Shown here: piece by piece, positions 49,937-58,983 of the stretch
Layout of the letters: the number at the start of each line of letters is the position of its first letter
How positions within the stretch are numbered: the first letter of the stretch is position 1
Source: Achromobacter piechaudii NBRC 102461
Lineage (GTDB): Bacteria > Pseudomonadota > Gammaproteobacteria > Burkholderiales > Burkholderiaceae_B
Length of the DNA stretch: 64,000 nucleotides
Direction: 5' to 3'
Assembly: GCF_001571245.1 (NCBI RefSeq)
Contig: NZ_BCTK01000006.1
Location: 248,001 to 312,000 of the forward strand
Notes under the pieces: generated by a model
The model's input: only the letters and a program-made list of their open reading frames with translations
Told to the model about the DNA's origin: nothing
The model's database searches: none
Translations under genes and position numbers: made by a program

Positions 49937-51136
49937 ATGAACCCGCAAGATAATCAACCGGTCAAGGCCGGACTGCCGTTGCTGGCGCTCGCCGTCGGTG
50001 CGTTTGGCATCGGCGTGACCGAGTTTTCACCCATGGGCCTGTTGCCCGTGATCGCCGACGGCGTGGGCGTTTCCATTCCCAGCGCCGGCATGCTGATCAG
50101 CGCTTACGCCATCGGCGTGATGCTGGGCGCGCCGCTGATGACGCTGGCGTTTTCGCGCTGGTCGCGGCGCAAGGCGCTGATTCTGCTGATGGCGATCTTC
50201 ACGATCGGCAACGTGCTGTCGGCCTTGTCGCCCAATTACACGACCTTGCTGCTGGCGCGTTTGGTGACCAGCCTGAACCATGGCGCGTTCTTCGGGCTGG
50301 GTTCGTTGGTGGCCGCCAGCGTGGTGCCGCGCCACAAGCAGGCCAGCGCGGTGGCGACGATGTTCATGGGCCTGACTATTGCCAACGTGGGCGGCGTGCC
50401 GGCCGCGACGTGGTTGGGGCAGGTGATCGGCTGGCGCATGTCGTTTGCCGCCACCGCCGTGCTGGGGCTGATCGCGATGTTGTCGTTGTGGTTCGCCTTG
50501 CCCGCGGGCGAGGCCGGCCGCCGTCCCGACGTGCGCCATGAACTGGCGGTGCTCAAGAGCCCGGTCGTGCTGCTGGCGCTGCTGACCACGGTGCTGGGCG
50601 CGGGCGCGATGTTCACGCTGTACACGTATATCGCGCCGACCCTGGCGCAAATTACCGGCGCATCGCCCGCCTTCATTACCGGCATGCTGGTGCTGATCGG
50701 CTTGGGCTTCACGCTGGGCAACGGCCTGGGCGGCCGCATGGCGGACCGTTCGCTGGACGGCACGCTGATCACGTTCCTGGTCATCGTCATCATCGATCTG
50801 CTGGCGTTTCCGTGGGTGGCGTCTACTGAGATCGGCGCGGCGATTTCGCTGTTGATCTTCGGCATCGCCACCTTTGCCGTGGTGCCGCCTTTGCAGATGG
50901 GTGTGATGCGCGCCGCGACGGCCGCGCCTGGACTGGCGTCGTCGGTCAACGTGGGCGCGTTCAACCTGGGCAATGCGGTGGGCGCGGCGGCGGGCGGCGC
51001 GGTGATCTCGGCGGGACTGGGCTATGCGGCGGTGCCGATTGCCGGCGCCATCATCGCCACTGCCGGCCTGGCGCTGGTGCTGGTGCAGCGGGCAGGCAAT
51101 GTGCGCCGCCGCAAGCTGGCGGTTCAAGGTTGCTGA
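49937..51136 (+). CDS. MFS transporter, DHA1/AraJ-like efflux type
   Basis: A 399-aa, 12-helix exporter-type major facilitator. Signatures are GAFGIGVTEFSPMGLLPVIADGVGVSIPSAGMLISAYAIGVMLGAP (helices 1-2), FSRWSRRKALILLM (loop 2-3) and SLNHGAFFGLGSLVAASVVPRHKQASAVATMFMGLTIANVGGVP (antiporter motif C region). These match the AraJ/YdhP/NepI-like sugar, drug or nucleoside efflux group. ATG 49937 follows CAAGGA. It is transcribed alone after the IclR pair; the substrate is unknown. Confidence 0.9.
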   Translation: MNPQDNQPVKAGLPLLALAVGAFGIGVTEFSPMGLLPVIADGVGVSIPSAGMLISAYAIGVMLGAPLMTLAFSRWSRRKALILLMAIFTIGNVLSALSPNYTTLLLARLVTSLNHGAFFGLGSLVAASVVPRHKQASAVATMFMGLTIANVGGVPAATWLGQVIGWRMSFAATAVLGLIAMLSLWFALPAGEAGRRPDVRHELAVLKSPVVLLALLTTVLGAGAMFTLYTYIAPTLAQITGASPAFITGMLVLIGLGFTLGNGLGGRMADRSLDGTLITFLVIVIIDLLAFPWVASTEIGAAISLLIFGIATFAVVPPLQMGVMRAATAAPGLASSVNVGAFNLGNAVGAAAGGAVISAGLGYAAVPIAGAIIATAGLALVLVQRAGNVRRRKLAVQGC

Positions 51137-51165
51137 GGGGCGATGCCCCCTGGCAACCCGAACCG

Positions 51166-51474
51166 TCAGCCGGCGCGGGCGGGCTCAAGCGGTTGAACGG
51201 CCAGTCGCAAGCCCAGGGCTTTCAGGATTGCCATGAGGCTGCTCAGGGCGGGGTTGCCCTGGGGCGAAAGCGTGCGATAGAGCTGCGTGGGATTCAACTG
51301 CGCTTGCGTGGCCACGGCTTGCACACCACCGAAAGCCTGCGTCAGTTGTCGTAGCGCGATCAAGAGTTCGGCCTGGGTTCCGTCTTCCAGCAAGCTGTTG
51401 ATCAGGTCGACGGCCAGCGCCGGGTCGTCACGGTAAAGCTCTGCCATCGCTTGATCATGGGGTTTGCTTTTCAT
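51166..51474 (-). CDS. HigA-like antitoxin (addiction module antidote, HTH)
   Basis: A 102-aa antitoxin. A short N-terminal part (MKSKPHDQAMAELYRDDP) precedes a helix-turn-helix (ALRQLTQAFGGVQAVATQAQLNPTQLYRTLSPQGNPALSSLMAILKALG) of the addiction-module antidote family. It neutralises the upstream RelE/HigB-like toxin and likely represses the pair. Its ATG overlaps the toxin stop by four bases (ATGA). The longer frame upstream is inside the toxin gene and was rejected. Confidence 0.88.
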   Translation of the reverse strand: MKSKPHDQAMAELYRDDPALAVDLINSLLEDGTQAELLIALRQLTQAFGGVQAVATQAQLNPTQLYRTLSPQGNPALSSLMAILKALGLRLAVQPLEPARAG

Positions 51475-51803
51475 GGTTGCTCCTGGTTCCAGTGTTGCCA
51501 ATAGCGCACCGCGCGTTCGATGTCTTCGGCTTGTGAGCGCTTGTCGCCGCCCGATAACAGCAGCTCCACGCGCCGCCCCGCCAGCCCGTAATACACGCGA
51601 TACCCAGGGCCGACGTTGATCCTGAGTTCCCAGACGCCCGCGCGGCAAGGTTTGTGATCGCCGAAGTTGCCTTGCTCGATGCGGAATACGCGGCGGATGA
51701 TTGCGACTCTGGCGCGGTTGTCGCGCAGGCTTTTCAGCCATGCCACATACAGGTCGGTACCAGTATCGGCGGTCACGTAGTGTTCAATTTCAAACATGGC
51801 CAT
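51471..51803 (-). CDS. RelE/HigB-like toxin (addiction module killer protein)
   Basis: A 110-aa (or 108-aa from ATG 51797) toxin. It has YVAWLKSLRDNRARVAIIRRVFRIEQGNFGDHKPCRAGVWELRINVGPGYRVYYG, the core of the HigB/RelE killer family, followed by LLSGGDKRSQAEDIERAVRYW. These toxins cleave mRNA at the ribosome. The toxin-first gene order and the ATGA overlap with the antitoxin are those of higBA-type modules. An AT-rich upstream stretch (51804-51835) would hold the promoter. Confidence 0.9.
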   Translation of the reverse strand: MAMFEIEHYVTADTGTDLYVAWLKSLRDNRARVAIIRRVFRIEQGNFGDHKPCRAGVWELRINVGPGYRVYYGLAGRRVELLLSGGDKRSQAEDIERAVRYWQHWNQEQP

Positions 51804-51965
51804 ATTCGTTTATAGACGAAAATAAGTCAAGCTGCTTATCCGTGCCGTCTCGTCCCCGGCGGATATGACTCACCGGGCCTGATGGTCGTTTTTGCGGGGG
51901 AAAAGTCAAAGGCGGCAAGGGATGTTCTTCTCTCCTTTCACGGGCGTTCAGGCGTCATCAGTCGC

Positions 51966-51996
51966 AAAAAAAGGGCGCCGTGCATCCGGCGCCCTT
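51966..51996 (-). terminator. Terminator of the galactonate-type MFS gene
   Basis: On the minus strand AAGGGCGCCG and CGGCGCCCTT form a 10-base stem (51971-51980 with 51987-51996), followed by a run of seven T. It lies 22 bases after the MFS stop. Confidence 0.9.
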
Positions 51997-52017
51997 GGTC
52001 CTTCCAACCTGTTTGAA

Positions 52018-53328
52018 TCAGGCTTCTATCCGCTCGACTTTGCCGACCAGCAGGATGTAGGACAGCGCGCCCAACAAGGCCAAAGACGACACGTACACGA
52101 TGGCGGGCGCGAAGTTGTCTTTGGACACCAGGTAGCCGATCACGATGGGCGTGCAGATCGACGAGAGATTGCCGACGAAATTGAACACGCCGCCCGTCAG
52201 GCCCAGCAGCCGCACCGGCGCCAGCGCCGACACCAGCGACCACGTGATCGACGCCAGGCCATTGCCGAAGAACGCCAGCGCCAGAAAGAAGATGACCCAC
52301 GGCGTGGAGTCCGTGAAGTTGGCGCCGATCATCGACGTGGAAATCAACAGGCCCAGGATGATGGGCAGCTTGCGCGCCAGGCCCACGGTGGCGCCGCGCC
52401 GCACCAGGAAGTCGGACAGCACGCCCGAGCACAGCACGCCGACGAAGGCGGCCAGGAAGGGCACGGACGCCAGGAAGCCCGACTTGATGAAGTCCATGCC
52501 GCGATACTTCACCAGATAGGTCGGAAACCACGTCAGGAAGAACCACAGCGTGGACGTCAGGCAGAACTGGCCCAGATACACACCCCACAGCTTGCGCTGC
52601 GACATCACCAGGCCCAGGTCGTTCCAGTTGAACGGCGCTTTCTTGGCGCGCGCGTTGCGGTCCAGATCGACCACGCCGCCGCCTTGCTGGATCAGTGCGA
52701 TCTCGGCTGCATTGGCGCCCTTGAACTGTCGCGGCTCGCGATAGATCAGATACCACAGCACGCCCCAGGCGATGCCCAGCAGACCGGTGCTGACAAACAC
52801 CATGTGCCAGCCGTAATGGTGTTGCAGCCAGGCCAGCACGGGCGTCAGGAAAGCCAGGCCCACGAATTGGCCCGAGGTGTAGAAGCCGATGGCGGTGGCG
52901 CGCTCTTTCTCGGGGAACCAGGTCGTGACGACGCGGTTGTTGATCGGATAGGCCGGCGCTTCCAGCGCGCCTACGGCCAGCCGCAGCACGAACAGGATGA
53001 TGAAGCTGCTGGCAAAGCCCATGAAGAACGTTGCGGCCGACCACAGGATCAGCGCGGCGGCGTACAGCACGCGAGGCGACACGCGGTCCACCAGCCAGCC
53101 GCCGGGGATCTGCATCGCGGCATACGTCCAGCCGAAGGCGGACAGGATCAGCCCTTCATGCCAGGTGTCCAGCCCGAACTCGTCCTTGAGCGCGGGCGCG
53201 GCGATGGACAGGTTGCTGCGGTCCAGATAGTTGATGACGACGGTGATGAACAGCATCACCATAATGATGTACCGGCTGCGCGTAGGGCGCTGGGCCTCTT
53301 GCAGGCCGGCGTGGGTGGCGGTCGACAC
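52018..53328 (-). CDS. MFS transporter, ACS family (galactonate/glucarate type)
   Basis: A 436-aa major facilitator of the anion:cation symporter family, which imports sugar acids with protons. It has NYLDRSNLSIAAPALKDEFGLD (helix 1 DRxN motif), the GWTYAAMQIPGGWLVDR helix 2, and PAYPINNRVVTTWFPEKERATAIGFYTSG, all close to DgoT/GudP. The GTG start at 53328 is fixed by AGGAGA; the frame is open upstream to 53367 without a ribosome binding site. It follows dgoD on the same strand but a terminator lies between, so it may have its own promoter or depend on read-through. Confidence 0.92.
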   Translation of the reverse strand: MSTATHAGLQEAQRPTRSRYIIMVMLFITVVINYLDRSNLSIAAPALKDEFGLDTWHEGLILSAFGWTYAAMQIPGGWLVDRVSPRVLYAAALILWSAATFFMGFASSFIILFVLRLAVGALEAPAYPINNRVVTTWFPEKERATAIGFYTSGQFVGLAFLTPVLAWLQHHYGWHMVFVSTGLLGIAWGVLWYLIYREPRQFKGANAAEIALIQQGGGVVDLDRNARAKKAPFNWNDLGLVMSQRKLWGVYLGQFCLTSTLWFFLTWFPTYLVKYRGMDFIKSGFLASVPFLAAFVGVLCSGVLSDFLVRRGATVGLARKLPIILGLLISTSMIGANFTDSTPWVIFFLALAFFGNGLASITWSLVSALAPVRLLGLTGGVFNFVGNLSSICTPIVIGYLVSKDNFAPAIVYVSSLALLGALSYILLVGKVERIEA

Positions 53329-53401
53329 GGATTGTCTCCTCTTGCGCCCTGCGTGGGGCGGGGCCATCGGCAGTTATGCCTTGGGGTTATTGCTGTAGGG
53401 G

Positions 53402-53440
53402 AAAAAAAGCGGCGCTCGTGACCGAAGCAAGAGACGCCGC
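53402..53440 (-). terminator. Terminator between dgoD and the MFS gene
   Basis: On the minus strand GCGGCGTCTC (53440-53431) pairs with GAGCGCCGC (53417-53409) with one bulge, followed by seven T (53408-53402). It separates dgoKAD from the transporter. Confidence 0.8.
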
Positions 53441-53467
53441 GCGGGGATCAAAAAATGCGAACCGGCC

Positions 53468-54616
53468 TCACCACTCGGCGAAGCTGCCGTCGGCGTGACG
53501 CCAGATCGGATTGCGCCAGCGGTGTCCCACGGCCGCGCGTTCCTTGACGTATTCCTCGTTGACCTCGATGCCCAGGCCCGGCCCCTGGGGGATGGCGACC
53601 ATGCCGTCTTCGTACTTGAAGACTTCGCGGTTGCTGACGTAGTCCAGCAGGTCGTTGGCGGCGTTGTAGTGGATGCCCAGGCTTTGTTCCTGGATGAAGG
53701 CGTTGTAGCAACCGGCATCGATCTGCAAGCACGTGGCCAGCGCGATGGGCCCCAGCGGGCAATGCAGCGCCAGCGCCACGTCATAGGCTTCGGCCATCGC
53801 GGCGATCTTGCGGGTTTCGGTGATGCCGCCCGCGTGCGAGGGGTCGGGCTGGATGATGTCCACATAGCCTTCGGACAGCACGCGCTTGAAGTCCCAGCGC
53901 GAGAACAGGCGTTCGCCCAGCGCAATCGGCGTGGACGTCAGCGGAGCCAGTTCCTTGAGCGCTTCGTAGTGTTCGCTCAACACGGGTTCTTCGATGAACA
54001 TCAGCTTGAAAGGATCCAGCTCTTTCATCAGGACCTTGGCCATCGGCTTGTGTACGCGGCCATGGAAGTCCACGCCGATGCCCACGTTCGGGCCGACCGC
54101 TTCGCGCACGGCGGCCACGTTCTCCAGGCACTTTTCCACCTTGTCGAAGGAATCGATGTATTGCAGCTCTTCCGTGCCGTTCATCTTCACGGCGGTAAAG
54201 CCGCGATCCACGGCGCTCTTGGCGGCAGCGGCGGTATCGGCCGGCCGGTCGCCACCGATCCACGAATACACGCGGATGCGATCGCGCACATTGCCGCCCA
54301 GCAGTTGCGACACCGGCACGCCCAGGTGCTTGCCCTTGATGTCCCACAGGGCCTGGTCGATGCCGGCCAACGCGCTCATGTGGATGGCGCCGCCGCGATA
54401 GAAGCCGCCACGGTACAGCACGGTCCAGTGGTCTTCGATGTTGCGCGGGTCTTTGCCGATCAGGTAGTCGGACAGTTCTTCAACGGCGGCGGCCACCGAG
54501 TGCGCGCGGCCTTCCACGACGGGTTCGCCCCAGCCGACGATGCCTTCGTCCGTTTCGATTTTCAGGAAGCACCACCGGGGCGGCACGATGTAAGTGTTGA
54601 GCTTGGTGATCTTCAT
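53468..54616 (-). CDS. dgoD: D-galactonate dehydratase DgoD
   Basis: A 382-aa enolase-superfamily dehydratase, exactly the length of E. coli DgoD. It converts D-galactonate to 2-dehydro-3-deoxygalactonate. Landmarks are [25 protein letters not shown], the metal-ligand segments [13 protein letters not shown] and [14 protein letters not shown], and [13 protein letters not shown]. The ATG overlaps the dgoA stop (ATGA). A longer frame upstream lies inside dgoA and was rejected. Confidence 0.96.
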   Translation of the reverse strand: MKITKLNTYIVPPRWCFLKIETDEGIVGWGEPVVEGRAHSVAAAVEELSDYLIGKDPRNIEDHWTVLYRGGFYRGGAIHMSALAGIDQALWDIKGKHLGVPVSQLLGGNVRDRIRVYSWIGGDRPADTAAAAKSAVDRGFTAVKMNGTEELQYIDSFDKVEKCLENVAAVREAVGPNVGIGVDFHGRVHKPMAKVLMKELDPFKLMFIEEPVLSEHYEALKELAPLTSTPIALGERLFSRWDFKRVLSEGYVDIIQPDPSHAGGITETRKIAAMAEAYDVALALHCPLGPIALATCLQIDAGCYNAFIQEQSLGIHYNAANDLLDYVSNREVFKYEDGMVAIPQGPGLGIEVNEEYVKERAAVGHRWRNPIWRHADGSFAEW

Positions 54617-55266
54617 GCTTGGGTCTCCTTCACGGAATAGGCGCGTTGCCAGGCCGCGATGAATGCGCGGGCGTTCTGGCCGACTTCGGTGGCCGTCAGG
54701 CCGGGTTTGTACAAGGCGGAGCCCAGGCCGAAGCCGCTGGCGCCCGCCTGGGCAAAGACGGAAATGTTGTCGGGCGTGATGCCGCCCACGGGCACCAGCG
54801 CAATCGGCGGGCGCATCACGGCGCGCCATGCCTTGAGCACGGCCGGGCCCAGCTGTTCAGCGGGAAACATCTTCAGCACGTCGGCGCCGGCGGCCAGCGC
54901 GGCGAACGCCTCGGTGGGCGTGGCGACGCCCGGGCACGACGCCATGCCCAGCGCCTTCGCGGCGCGGATGACGGCGGCGTCGCTGTGCGGCATGACGATC
55001 AATTCACCGCCTGCGTCCTGCACGCGCGCGCAGTCATCGGGGTTGAGCACGGTGCCCGCGCCGATCAGGCAGTCGGTGGGCAGCGCGGCGCGCATGGCGC
55101 GGATGCTGGTCAACGGGTCCGGTGAATTCAGCGGTACTTCGATCAGGCGAAAGCCTGCGGCATACAGTTCGCTGCCTATGCCTTCCGCTTCGTGCGGCTG
55201 GATGCCGCGCAGGATGGCGATCAGGCCGCAGTGGGCCATGGCGGTTTGCAGTCCGGTGTGGTTCAT
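54613..55266 (-). CDS. dgoA: 2-dehydro-3-deoxy-6-phosphogalactonate aldolase DgoA
   Basis: A 217-aa KDPG/KDPGal-type class I aldolase. It cleaves 2-dehydro-3-deoxy-6-phosphogalactonate to pyruvate and glyceraldehyde 3-phosphate. [14 protein letters not shown], the [12 protein letters not shown] loop and the Schiff-base Lys in [13 protein letters not shown] are present. It is 9 bases downstream of dgoK and overlaps dgoD by four bases. Confidence 0.95.
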   Translation of the reverse strand: MNHTGLQTAMAHCGLIAILRGIQPHEAEGIGSELYAAGFRLIEVPLNSPDPLTSIRAMRAALPTDCLIGAGTVLNPDDCARVQDAGGELIVMPHSDAAVIRAAKALGMASCPGVATPTEAFAALAAGADVLKMFPAEQLGPAVLKAWRAVMRPPIALVPVGGITPDNISVFAQAGASGFGLGSALYKPGLTATEVGQNARAFIAAWQRAYSVKETQA

Positions 55267-55275
55267 GTCGATGTC

Positions 55276-56313
55276 CTAGGCGGAAGCCGAAGTGAGAGGG
55301 GGGGCCTTGACCAGCCCGGCGCAGACGGCCAGGTGCCACAAGCCGCGTTCGGTGGCGTTCTGCGCTTGTTCGGGCGTGCCCAGCCCGTAGTGCTGCATGG
55401 CCACGATGTAGCGTTCGCAAAGGGCGGGGTCGCCGCACAGCACGATGCGCGGCAGCTCGCCTTGTTCGTGCAGCATGCGGGCCAGCGCGGCGATTTCATG
55501 GCCGATCAACAGGCCCGACAGATAGTCGGCCTGCGACGTTGATGCCAGTTCGCCAGTCAGGCCCAGAGCGCGCGTACTGAAGATGGTGGACAAGACGCCC
55601 GCGCGGCCGGCAGGTGCGCCGGCCACTTTTACGCCACGTTCGAAAGCGGCCATATCGGGGGCGGGCGCTTCGCTCATGGTGCGGCCCAGGATGGTGTGGC
55701 CGCGCAGCACGGCGTAGACCTCGCCGGTCATGAAGGTGTCGAAGTGCGTGACGCGGCCACGGCGGGCGTTGACCCATTTGGAATGCGTGCCCGGCAGGCC
55801 GATCAGCACGTTGTCGGCCGGGTGCGCGTCCGAGCCGCGCGTTTGGTCGAACATCACGCCGAACACCTGCGTTTCCTCCCCGCGCATGACGTTGGGCAGG
55901 CCATGGCGCTGGATCAGGCCGGGCACGATGTGCAGCGGCGTGGCGTTCGGGCCGGCGGCGTGGCGTTCGACCACGGTCAGCAAGGTGCCGATGCGTTCGA
56001 GGTCGACGGGTACGTCCAGGTAGGCAGCTTCCTGCCAGCCCTGGGCGCTGCCGACCATGCCGCAGGCGATGACGGGTAGCGTGGGTTCGGCGCGCAGCCA
56101 ATCGCCGCAGGCCTGATCGAACGCCAGGTCAAAGCCCGACAGCGGCGTGCTGGCCGCGCCGTCCTGCAAAGGCTGCGGCAGGCGCATGATGCCCCAGGGC
56201 AGGTGGCGGGTGTCCAGCGTGCGGCCGGCGTTGTCCAGCCGGTACGCGCGTAGCGAAGAGGTGCCCCAGTCCAGCGCGATAAGCGCCGCGCGGGCGGGCG
56301 TTGCGGGTGTCAT
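55276..56313 (-). CDS. dgoK: 2-dehydro-3-deoxygalactonokinase DgoK
   Basis: A 345-aa sugar-acid kinase that phosphorylates 2-dehydro-3-deoxygalactonate. It shows ALIALDWGTSSLRAYRLD (phosphate loop), ACGMVGSAQGWQEAAYLDVP, LIGLPGTHSKWV and TFMTGEVYAVLRGHTILG, all DgoK signatures. It is the first gene of the dgoKAD operon. A near-consensus promoter lies upstream at 56453-56481, in the space shared with the divergent IclR gene. Confidence 0.94.
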   Translation of the reverse strand: MTPATPARAALIALDWGTSSLRAYRLDNAGRTLDTRHLPWGIMRLPQPLQDGAASTPLSGFDLAFDQACGDWLRAEPTLPVIACGMVGSAQGWQEAAYLDVPVDLERIGTLLTVVERHAAGPNATPLHIVPGLIQRHGLPNVMRGEETQVFGVMFDQTRGSDAHPADNVLIGLPGTHSKWVNARRGRVTHFDTFMTGEVYAVLRGHTILGRTMSEAPAPDMAAFERGVKVAGAPAGRAGVLSTIFSTRALGLTGELASTSQADYLSGLLIGHEIAALARMLHEQGELPRIVLCGDPALCERYIVAMQHYGLGTPEQAQNATERGLWHLAVCAGLVKAPPLTSASA

Positions 56314-56791
56314 CGGTAGTGTCTCGTCATTGGCCGCCTTGCCTCGCTTGCTTCCCGTGCTGCGCGTGCGTGTCGGCGCGGGCGAGGGCGTTGCGGCCTT
56401 GTTGTCTTGATGCGCACCGTCGTTGGAAAAGGCCGGTGCGCGTTGGGAAAAAATTCTAGATCAGAGCTTGAAAAATCTCAAAATATAGAATTAAATCCCA
56501 CATACAGGGAATTTGAGGGGTGCGAAGCGCGGGTTGTTATTGACGGCGTGCCGCTCGCCAGCACGGGTGGCGCCGCTGATTGCCGGTTGATTCGCGTGTG
56601 CCGGATTGTTGGGGTGCTTTGTCGCCAGGTGCCGGCCACGTCTGCATCGCCTCGCTCCCCTTTCCTGCGCTTACCACCCGGCCGCTTCTTCGCCGAGTAG
56701 CAGCGCCACCGTCCACCCGGTCGTGATGCAGCTTCGGCCGCCGCGTCATCCCGGGTATGCTTGCCCGCTTCTTGCTGTACATCCACGTTTC
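56314..56791. other. 478-base divergent intergenic region between dgoK and the IclR gene
   Basis: This is the longest gene-free stretch. It holds an AT-rich core (56448-56497) with the dgo promoter and the inverted repeat AATTCTA ... TAGAATT (56452-56458 with 56486-56492), which encloses that promoter and may be the IclR binding site. The remainder (56500-56790) is GC-rich; I see no gene or RNA in it. Confidence 0.6.
56453..56481 (-). promoter_or_regulatory. dgoKAD promoter
   Basis: On the minus strand TTGAGA (56481-56476), a 17-base spacer and TAGAAT (56458-56453) match the sigma-70 consensus at 5 of 6 positions each with ideal spacing. Transcription would start about 135 bases upstream of dgoK. 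Confidence 0.7.
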
Positions 56792-57610
56792 ATGACCACT
56801 TCTCCGACCGACACTCCCATCCCCACGCTTGATCCCGACGCCGCCGCGCCCGCTGGCACGCAGACATTGATGCGCGGCCTGGCGGTGGTGCAGGCGGTGG
56901 CGGATGGCGCGCGTGACTTGAAAGACATTTGCGCGCGCATCGGCGTGGCGCGCAGCACCACCCACCGCCTGGCCAGCTGCCTCGTGCAAGAGCGCTATCT
57001 ACGCGCCTTGCCGGGCGTGGGTTATGTGTTGGGGCCCAAGCTGATCGAACTGGGCTTTCAGGCGCGCGAGGCCTTTCCGATGGCGACGCTGGCGCGCCCC
57101 TATCTGGACGCGCTGGCTGCGGAAACGGGCGACACCATTCATCTGGCGGTGCGCGACGCCGACGAAGTGCTGTATCTGGAAAAGATCCCCGGCAAGAAGG
57201 GGCTGGAAATGCGTTCGCGCGTGGGGCACCGCATGCCGCTGGCCGCGACGGGGGTGGGCAAGGCGCTGCTGCTTGATACCGAAGAACCGCAATGGAAGGC
57301 GCTGCATCGCATCGGCGCGCCGGTGTCTTCGCGCGCGCCGGGCGGTCAGCAAAGCTGGGAAGCGTTCCGCGACCGTATGCGTGAATACGCGGCGCAGGGC
57401 TATGCGTTCGACCTGGAAGACAACGAGCCGTCGATCCGCTGCGTGGCCGCGCCCGTGCGCGACGCATCGAGCGGCATCGTGGCGGCGATCAGCGTGTCCA
57501 GCACCGTGCCGTACATGTCGCTGGAACGCATGCGCGACATGGTGGCGGTGGTGCAGGGCACGGCCGCCAGGATTTCGGCGGAAATGGGCTGGAGGGTGGA
57601 CCGCGCCTGA
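56792..57610 (+). CDS. IclR-family regulator, likely controlling galactonate catabolism
   Basis: A 272-aa IclR regulator. The HTH is at about residues 27-70 (MRGLAVVQAVADGARDLKDICARIGVARSTTHRLASCL), and the effector domain has LAAETGDTIHLAVRDADEVLYLEKIPG, MPLAATGVGKALLL and SIRCVAAPVRDASSGIVAAISVS. It is divergent from dgoKAD. E. coli uses a GntR regulator (DgoR) for the same pathway, so an IclR regulator here would be a different solution; the assignment rests on position only. ATG 56792 was chosen over the long upstream frame. Confidence 0.9.
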   Translation: MTTSPTDTPIPTLDPDAAAPAGTQTLMRGLAVVQAVADGARDLKDICARIGVARSTTHRLASCLVQERYLRALPGVGYVLGPKLIELGFQAREAFPMATLARPYLDALAAETGDTIHLAVRDADEVLYLEKIPGKKGLEMRSRVGHRMPLAATGVGKALLLDTEEPQWKALHRIGAPVSSRAPGGQQSWEAFRDRMREYAAQGYAFDLEDNEPSIRCVAAPVRDASSGIVAAISVSSTVPYMSLERMRDMVAVVQGTAARISAEMGWRVDRA

Positions 57611-57612
57611 GG

Positions 57613-57677
57613 CGGACCGGCTATCCGGTGGTCCGGCGATCCGGCGGCCGGCGCTCCGGCGGCCGGCGATCCGGTCG
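57613..57677. repeat. Short tandem CCGG-rich repeat between convergent genes
   Basis: Degenerate units of the form ATCCGG(C/T)GG and a 15-base unit TCCGGCGGCCGGCG(C/A), present twice in tandem, fill the gap between the IclR and GST stops. It can fold into strong GC hairpins and may act in termination. It has no coding capacity. Confidence 0.55.
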
Positions 57678-57680
57678 TCT

Positions 57681-58301
57681 TTATTCCAGCGGCAGCGTCA
57701 GCACGCCCTGCGGGGCGGGGCGCATCATCACGCGGCGATACCAGGCAGACAGCGCCGGGGTTTCCGGACGCTCGATGGGCAGGGCCAGCCAGCGGTGCGC
57801 CGCGCAGACCAGCGCGATGTCGCCCATGGTCAGATGACGGCCCGCGATGAACTCGCGCCCCTGCAAGGCCTGATCCAGAATCAGCGCGCGGGCGTTGGAA
57901 CGCTTGACCGAGTTGTCGATGGCGGCCTGGTCGCGCTTGTCTTGCGGCGTGCGGATCAGCCCCAGGAAAGCCGGTCCCATGGCGCCTTGCCATTCGGTCG
58001 CCTGCCAGTCCATCCAGCGGTCGGCGTCCGCGCGCAGGCAGGCGTCTTCCGGCCACAAGGTGCCTACGCCGTAGCGCGAGGCCAGATAGCGCACGATGGC
58101 GTTCGATTCCCACAGCACGAAGCCGCCATCGTCGATGACGGGCACGGTGCGATTGGGATTGAGCTTGGCGAATTCCGGCGTGTCGACCACGCCGAACGGC
58201 CCGCCCGCCTGGATAAACGTATGCGGCAGCGCCAGTTCACGCACGGCCAGCATGACTTTCTGCACGTTGACGGATGTCAGGCGTCCCCAGATCTTCAACA
58301 T
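57681..58301 (-). CDS. Glutathione S-transferase family protein
   Basis: A 206-aa cytosolic GST. The thioredoxin-like N-terminal domain (LKIWGRLTSVNVQKVMLAVRELALPHTFI; NPNRTVPVIDDGGFVLWESNAIVRYLA) contains the cis-Pro VPV and the ESNAI glutathione-contact segment. The C-terminal helical domain has RHLTMGDIALVCAAHRWL. It conjugates or binds glutathione with electrophiles. ATG 58301 was chosen because it begins the beta-strand; the frame extends upstream into ampD. Confidence 0.9.
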   Translation of the reverse strand: MLKIWGRLTSVNVQKVMLAVRELALPHTFIQAGGPFGVVDTPEFAKLNPNRTVPVIDDGGFVLWESNAIVRYLASRYGVGTLWPEDACLRADADRWMDWQATEWQGAMGPAFLGLIRTPQDKRDQAAIDNSVKRSNARALILDQALQGREFIAGRHLTMGDIALVCAAHRWLALPIERPETPALSAWYRRVMMRPAPQGVLTLPLE

Positions 58302-58320
58302 AAGCAATCCTTCAAGAGTG

Positions 58321-58899
58321 TCAGGCGGGCGGCAACTGCCGCCGCGCAAAGCCGCTGTCGCGCGAAAAACGCGTCCAGTTGAAAGCAGGCCCGGGGTCAG
58401 TCTTGCGCCCCGGGGCAATATGTTCGTGGCCCCAGGCCGCCGCCAGCGGATAGCGGGCGCGCAGCACCGGCGTCAGCTTGCGCAGCGCCACGTATTGCTC
58501 GTCGGCGTAGGGCAGGGTGTCCGTGCCTTCCAGTTCGATGCCGATGGAAAAATCATTGCAGCGCTCGCGTGAGCCGAAGCGGGACACGCCGGCATGCCAG
58601 GCGCGCTGATCCGTGGACACGAACTGGATGATGCGCCCATCGCGCCGAATAAAGAAGTGGGCCGACACGCGCAGGCCGCGCAGTCGTTCCAGCCAGGGAT
58701 GCGAGGAATAATCCAGCGTGTTCAGGAACAGCCCGGCAACTTCCGGGCCGCCGAATTGGCCGGGGGGCAGGCTGATGTTGTGCAGCACCAGCAACGAAAC
58801 CTGCGCGTCAGCGGGACGCGAGTCGTGGTTGGGCGAAGGCAGCAAAGTGACGCCAGGGGCGGGCGCAAGCCAGCCGTGTCGATCCAGAAGCAGGGCCAT
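58321..58899 (-). CDS. ampD: 1,6-anhydro-N-acetylmuramyl-L-alanine amidase AmpD
   Basis: A 192-aa zinc amidase of peptidoglycan recycling that cleaves the anhydromuramic acid-peptide bond in the cytoplasm. It closely follows E. coli AmpD: LLVLHNISLPPGQFGGP with the first zinc His, RAWHAGVSRFGSRERCNDFSIGIELEG, and GHEHIAPGRKTDPGPAF with the second His and the Asp. In many bacteria AmpD loss de-represses beta-lactamase. Start alternatives are ATG 58899 and ATG 58911; neither has a clear ribosome binding site. Confidence 0.95.
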   Translation of the reverse strand: MALLLDRHGWLAPAPGVTLLPSPNHDSRPADAQVSLLVLHNISLPPGQFGGPEVAGLFLNTLDYSSHPWLERLRGLRVSAHFFIRRDGRIIQFVSTDQRAWHAGVSRFGSRERCNDFSIGIELEGTDTLPYADEQYVALRKLTPVLRARYPLAAAWGHEHIAPGRKTDPGPAFNWTRFSRDSGFARRQLPPA

Positions 58900-58983
58900 G
58901 GGAGAGAACATGCGTGTTGAATCCAACGGGCATTATGCCGTGGTCGCCGCCGCGTCCCAAATCCGCGCCAGGCGCGCGATGCG

